Translations under genes and position numbers: made by a program
The notes under the pieces: generated by a model
What the model saw: the letters and a program-made list of their open reading frames with translations, nothing else
Databases searched by the model: none
What the model was told of the DNA's origin: nothing
In this document: positions 5,661 to 9,445 of the stretch, one piece after another
Numbering within the stretch: position 1 is the first letter of the stretch
How the letters are laid out: each line of letters begins with the position of its first letter
Assembly (NCBI GenBank): GCA_903856995.1
Contig: CAIODK010000105.1
Location: 1 to 9,445 of the forward strand
Direction of reading: 5' to 3'
Length of the DNA stretch: 9,445 nt
Source: an uncultured Burkholderiales bacterium
GTDB lineage: Bacteria > Pseudomonadota > Gammaproteobacteria > Burkholderiales > Burkholderiaceae_C

Positions 5661-6161
5661 GTGACACACGACGTGGACTCAAACGGGGATGAGAAGCCAA
5701 AGGCGAAAAGGGCCTCGGGCTTTCAACTCTCGCTCAAAGGCCGTGCTTTGCGCCTGCTGTCACAGCGGGAGCATTCGCGGTTGGAGCTAGAGCGCAAGCT
5801 CAAATCGTTTGAGGAAACGCCGGGTGAACTGGCCCAGGCGTTGGATTTTTTGGAGGCCAAAGACTTCATCAACGCGCAGCGTGTGGTGGATTCGGTGGTC
5901 AATCGGCGGTCCGCCAAGCTCGGTGCATCCCGGGTGCGTCAAGAATTGCAAGCCAAGGGATTGCCTGTCGAGGCCATCGCCGAAGCCGTGCAAGAGATGC
6001 GCAGCACTGAGCTGGCGCGCGCACATGAGGTGTGGCGCAAGAAATTCGGAGCCCCGCCCGAGGACCTGGCGGGGCGGATTAAGCAAATTCGATTCTTGGT
6101 GTCCCGAGGCTTTGCCCCGGATGTGGTGAGTCGGGTCGTCAAAGGCGCCGAAGACTTTTAA
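5661..6161 (+). CDS. recX: Regulatory protein RecX
   Basis: RecX binds RecA filaments and limits their extension and ATPase and co-protease activities. The product is 166 residues of helical repeats, typical of the family. The N-terminal part has SLKGRALRLLSQREHSRLEL (about 24-43), the RecX hallmark. DFLEAKDFINAQRVVDSVV (about 62-80) follows, then VRQELQAKGLP, and a third repeat IRFLVSRGFAPDVVSRVVKG near the C-terminus. GTG at 5661 is the first start after recA and lacks a strong Shine-Dalgarno; GTG at 5673 is a possible alternative, and no in-frame ATG lies upstream of the conserved part. The position 24 bp after recA implies cotranscription under SOS control. The stop codon overlaps the argC stop by 4 bp on the opposite strand. 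Confidence 0.93.
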   Translation: MTHDVDSNGDEKPKAKRASGFQLSLKGRALRLLSQREHSRLELERKLKSFEETPGELAQALDFLEAKDFINAQRVVDSVVNRRSAKLGASRVRQELQAKGLPVEAIAEAVQEMRSTELARAHEVWRKKFGAPPEDLAGRIKQIRFLVSRGFAPDVVSRVVKGAEDF

Positions 6162-7075
6162 AGGTCCAGCATCAGCTGCAGGTTCTGGACTGCTGCACCG
6201 CTCGCGCCCTTACCCAAGTTGTCCAAACGCGCCATCAGCACGGCATGGCGATGGGTTTCGTTCGCGAACACGCGAATTTCTAGTTGGTTGGTGTCGTTCA
6301 GCGCGGTGGCGTCGAGCTTGCCGTCGGCTGTCCCCGGTTGCACGCTGACCCAGCTGTCTGGGCTTTGGCCATAGTGTTTGGCCAGTGCGTCATGCAACTC
6401 GGCGGCCTTGGGTTTGCCAGGAAGCATGTCCAAATGGATGGGCAACTGCACCAGCATGCCTTGGCGGAAGTTACTGACGGAGGGCACAAACAAAGGCCGG
6501 CGAGTCAAGCCTGTGTAGGCCATGATTTCAGGAATGTGTTTGTGCTCTAGGCCCAAGGCATAGGCTTCATACAGCGGCGCCTTGCCGGCTTCATAGTCTT
6601 CAATCATGGCGCGGCCGCCGCCAGAATAGCCACTGACCGAGGGTAGTGCCACGGGGAAGTCGGCAGGTATCAAGCCAGCATCAATCAAGGGGCGCAGCAG
6701 CGCAATCGCACCAGTTGCGTAGCAGCCTGGGTTGGCCACGCGTTGGGCGTTCGCCACGGCTTCGCGTTGGCCCGCAGCCAGTTCTGGGAAGCCATAGACC
6801 CAGCCAGGGGCTACGCGGTGCGCGGTGGATGCATCGATGATTTTGGGTTGCTTGCCGCTCAGGCTGTCGATCATGGCGACCGACTCAAGCGCGTGGTCGT
6901 CGTGCAGGCACAGGATGACCATGTCCACACCCGACATGAGCGCGCGCTTAGCCTCAGGGTCCTTGCGCTTAGCGGGATCGATGCTGACGAGCTCGACGAA
7001 GGGCATCGCAGCCAAACGCTCACGAATTTGCAGACCGGTGGTGCCGGCTTCGCCATCAATGAAGATCTTGTGCAT
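6158..7075 (-). CDS. argC: N-acetyl-gamma-glutamyl-phosphate reductase, short (type 2) form
   Basis: ArgC catalyses the NADPH-dependent reduction of N-acetyl-glutamyl phosphate to the semialdehyde in cytoplasmic arginine biosynthesis. From ATG 7075 the protein has 305 residues. It begins MHKIFIDGEAGTTGLQIRER, the nucleotide-binding loop of the type 2 subfamily, which is shorter than the common type 1 of about 340 residues. The catalytic cysteine is Cys118 in VANPGCYATGA. SVSGYSGGGR (146-155) and the LEHKHIPEI segment with His178 and His180 supply substrate-binding residues. The open frame extends to TTG 7087, which would add four residues; I prefer ATG 7075 because it gives the family N-terminus. 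Neither start has a good Shine-Dalgarno. It is convergent with recX and divergent from sucC, with no other arginine gene nearby. Confidence 0.93.
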   Translation of the reverse strand: MHKIFIDGEAGTTGLQIRERLAAMPFVELVSIDPAKRKDPEAKRALMSGVDMVILCLHDDHALESVAMIDSLSGKQPKIIDASTAHRVAPGWVYGFPELAAGQREAVANAQRVANPGCYATGAIALLRPLIDAGLIPADFPVALPSVSGYSGGGRAMIEDYEAGKAPLYEAYALGLEHKHIPEIMAYTGLTRRPLFVPSVSNFRQGMLVQLPIHLDMLPGKPKAAELHDALAKHYGQSPDSWVSVQPGTADGKLDATALNDTNQLEIRVFANETHRHAVLMARLDNLGKGASGAAVQNLQLMLDL

Positions 7076-7139
7076 AGGGGTAACCAAAAGTACAAAGAAA
7101 ATTGGACGTCAGTGAGGCTCTAGTAAGCCAATTACAAGT

Positions 7140-7168
7140 TTGACGCGATGCAGCATGATACATTTATG
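7140..7168 (+). promoter_or_regulatory. Weak candidate promoter for sucCD
   Basis: TTGACG at 7140-7145 matches the -35 consensus at 5 of 6 bases. TTTATG follows at 7163-7168 after a 17-bp spacer but matches the -10 at only 3 of 6. The site lies about 80-107 bp before the sucC start, inside the 171-bp gap shared with argC. The rest of that gap holds an AATTGG/CCAATT inverted repeat at 7100-7133 and the sucC ribosome binding site, and nothing else I can name. Confidence 0.3.
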
Positions 7169-7246
7169 TGCTCTGTTCAACGTTGCCAAGGTCCATTTGC
7201 GGAACTGCAGCGCATTACAAACCCCCCGATTACTAAGAGAGATCTC

Positions 7247-8407
<1,161 letters not shown>

Positions 8408-8416
8408 GGACACCAA

Positions 8417-9313
8417 ATGTCAATCTACATCAATAAAAACACCAAGGTCATCACCCAAGGTATCACCGGTAAAACCGGTCAGTTCCACACTGAAAAGTGC
8501 ATCGAATACGCAAACGGTAAAAACTGTTTCGTCGCGGGTGTGAACCCGAAGAAAGCCGGCGAAAAGATTTTTGACGTGCCAATCTTTGCCTCCGTCAAAG
8601 AAGCTGCGCACAACACCGGCGCGACTGTTTCTGTGATCTACGTGCCACCCGCTGGCGCTGCTGCAGCCATCTGGGAAGCGGTTGAAGCCGACCTCGACTT
8701 GGCCATCTGTATCACCGAAGGCATCCCTGTCCGCGACATGCTCGAGTTGCGCAACAAAATGAAAGCCAAGGAAGCGGCTGGCGGCAAGAAGACTTTGTTG
8801 CTTGGCCCTAACTGCCCTGGTTTGATCACGCCTGACGAAATCAAGATCGGCATCATGCCTGGTCACATCCACCGCAAAGGCCGCATCGGCGTGGTGTCCC
8901 GTTCGGGCACATTGACGTACGAAGCCGTGGCGATGTTGACTGAAGTTGGCTTGGGCCAATCCAGTGCTGTCGGTATCGGTGGCGACCCGATCAACGGTTT
9001 GAAGCACATCGATGTGATGCAAGCGTTCAACGACGATCCAGACACCGACGCTGTCATCATGATTGGTGAAATCGGTGGACCAGACGAAGCCGAAGCCGCC
9101 ATGTGGTGCAAAGCCAACATGAAAAAGCCAATCGTTGGCTTCATCGCTGGTGTGACTGCCCCTCCAGGCAAGCGCATGGGCCATGCGGGTGCTTTGATTT
9201 CTGGCGGTGCAGATACAGCCGATGCCAAACTGGCCATCATGGAAGAGTGCGGCTTCATCGTCACACGCAACCCATCTGAATTGGGCAAATTGCTCAAGGC
9301 TCAGTTGAAGTAA
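8417..9313 (+). CDS. sucD: Succinyl-CoA ligase (ADP-forming) alpha subunit
   Basis: SucD holds the CoA-binding domain and the phosphohistidine intermediate of succinyl-CoA ligase and pairs with the SucC product. It has 298 residues, slightly longer than E. coli SucD (289); the extra length is around the lysine-rich stretch at 113-125. The CoA-binding loop is GITGKTGQFHT (15-25). GPNCPG lies at 130-135 and SRSGTLTYE at 161-169. The active-site His256 is in RMGHAGALISGG. AAGGA lies 7 nt before ATG, and the 9-nt gap after sucC shows a tight operon. A strong terminator 20 nt past the stop ends the unit. Nothing is missing from the active site. Confidence 0.98.
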   Translation: MSIYINKNTKVITQGITGKTGQFHTEKCIEYANGKNCFVAGVNPKKAGEKIFDVPIFASVKEAAHNTGATVSVIYVPPAGAAAAIWEAVEADLDLAICITEGIPVRDMLELRNKMKAKEAAGGKKTLLLGPNCPGLITPDEIKIGIMPGHIHRKGRIGVVSRSGTLTYEAVAMLTEVGLGQSSAVGIGGDPINGLKHIDVMQAFNDDPDTDAVIMIGEIGGPDEAEAAMWCKANMKKPIVGFIAGVTAPPGKRMGHAGALISGGADTADAKLAIMEECGFIVTRNPSELGKLLKAQLK

Positions 9314-9333
9314 TCTCCTTCGGGAATTGCGAC

Positions 9334-9371
9334 AAAAAAGCGAGCGGTGGAAACACCGCTCGCTTTTTTTT
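9334..9371 (+). terminator. Rho-independent terminator of sucCD
   Basis: GCGAGCGGTG (9340-9349) pairs perfectly with CACCGCTCGC (9354-9363) around a GAAA tetraloop. The stem is followed by eight T (9364-9371). Six A (9334-9339) precede it, so the stem can extend by A-T pairs and the element can also act in the reverse direction. It closes the sucC-sucD transcript. Confidence 0.95.
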
Positions 9372-9440
9372 GTACTCACGCACATCCCTTAAGTAGACGG
9401 ACGCTACCTAAAATTCGTGCCAACTTTCAAAGGACTTGCG

Positions 9441-9445
9441 ATGAA
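9441..9445 (+). CDS. Start of an unidentified gene, cut by the window end
   Basis: ATGAA closes the window. AAAGGA at 9429-9434 lies 6 nt before it, a good Shine-Dalgarno with ideal spacing, and the sucCD terminator lies upstream. A -10-like TAAAAT at 9409-9414 may belong to its promoter, though I see no convincing -35. Only one codon and two further bases are visible, so the product cannot be named. Confidence 0.55.

Noticed and set aside
5016..5669. 217-residue open frame antisense to recA
   Set aside because: It overlaps the unambiguous recA coding region, has no ribosome binding site and encodes a low-complexity product. It is a shadow frame.
7148..7246. 33-residue N-terminal extension of SucC from an upstream in-frame ATG
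   Set aside because: The extra residues resemble no SucC N-terminus, while ATG 7247 gives the family start and has a purine-rich ribosome binding site.
8420..9385. 321-residue open frame antisense to sucD
   Set aside because: It lies over almost the whole of sucD, which has complete motifs and a ribosome binding site. The antisense product is rich in His, Arg and Phe and resembles no family. It is a mirror of sucD codon use.

Overview
The window is ordinary chromosomal DNA of a betaproteobacterium. I infer Burkholderiales, probably Comamonadaceae (Limnohabitans, Rhodoferax or Acidovorax-like), from the character of RecA, AhpC and SucCD, the TctE-like kinase, and my recollection that recA-recX and sucC-sucD lie near each other in that family. 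Coding density is high and base use is even, with no insertion sequences, tRNA or rRNA genes, CRISPR arrays, prophage genes or other clear signs of horizontal transfer.

Positions 1-4371 hold five genes on the minus strand. In transcription order they are a MarR-family regulator (4371-3862), an OmpR-class response regulator (3827-3153), a TctE/QseC-like sensor kinase (3137-1695), the peroxiredoxin gene ahpC (1555-992) and its flavoprotein reductase gene ahpF (825 to the window edge, 3' part missing). The regulator, response regulator and kinase are close enough to be one operon. A 139-bp gap rich in inverted repeats precedes ahpC, and a 166-bp gap with several small hairpins separates ahpC from ahpF.

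Positions 4372-6161 hold recA and recX on the plus strand, divergent from the MarR gene across a 140-bp intergenic region. That region carries two directly abutting LexA-type boxes (CTG-N10-CAG). RecA is the recombinase and SOS co-protease; RecX modulates it. recX starts at GTG 24 nt after recA and is probably cotranscribed.

Positions 6158-7075 hold argC (arginine biosynthesis, short 'type 2' form) on the minus strand. Its stop overlaps the recX stop by 4 bp. A 171-bp divergent intergenic region then leads into sucC-sucD (7247-9313, plus strand), which encode the two subunits of succinyl-CoA ligase of the TCA cycle. A strong intrinsic terminator follows at 9334-9371. The last five bases (9441-9445) are the start of another plus-strand gene with a good ribosome binding site.

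I found no undescribed biological system. The most useful second looks are regulatory: the tandem LexA boxes, an inverted repeat that may link the MarR regulator to the recA promoter, paired operator-like repeats upstream of ahpC, a hairpin joining the recA end to the recX start, and a RecA C-terminal tail with lysine at every third residue.
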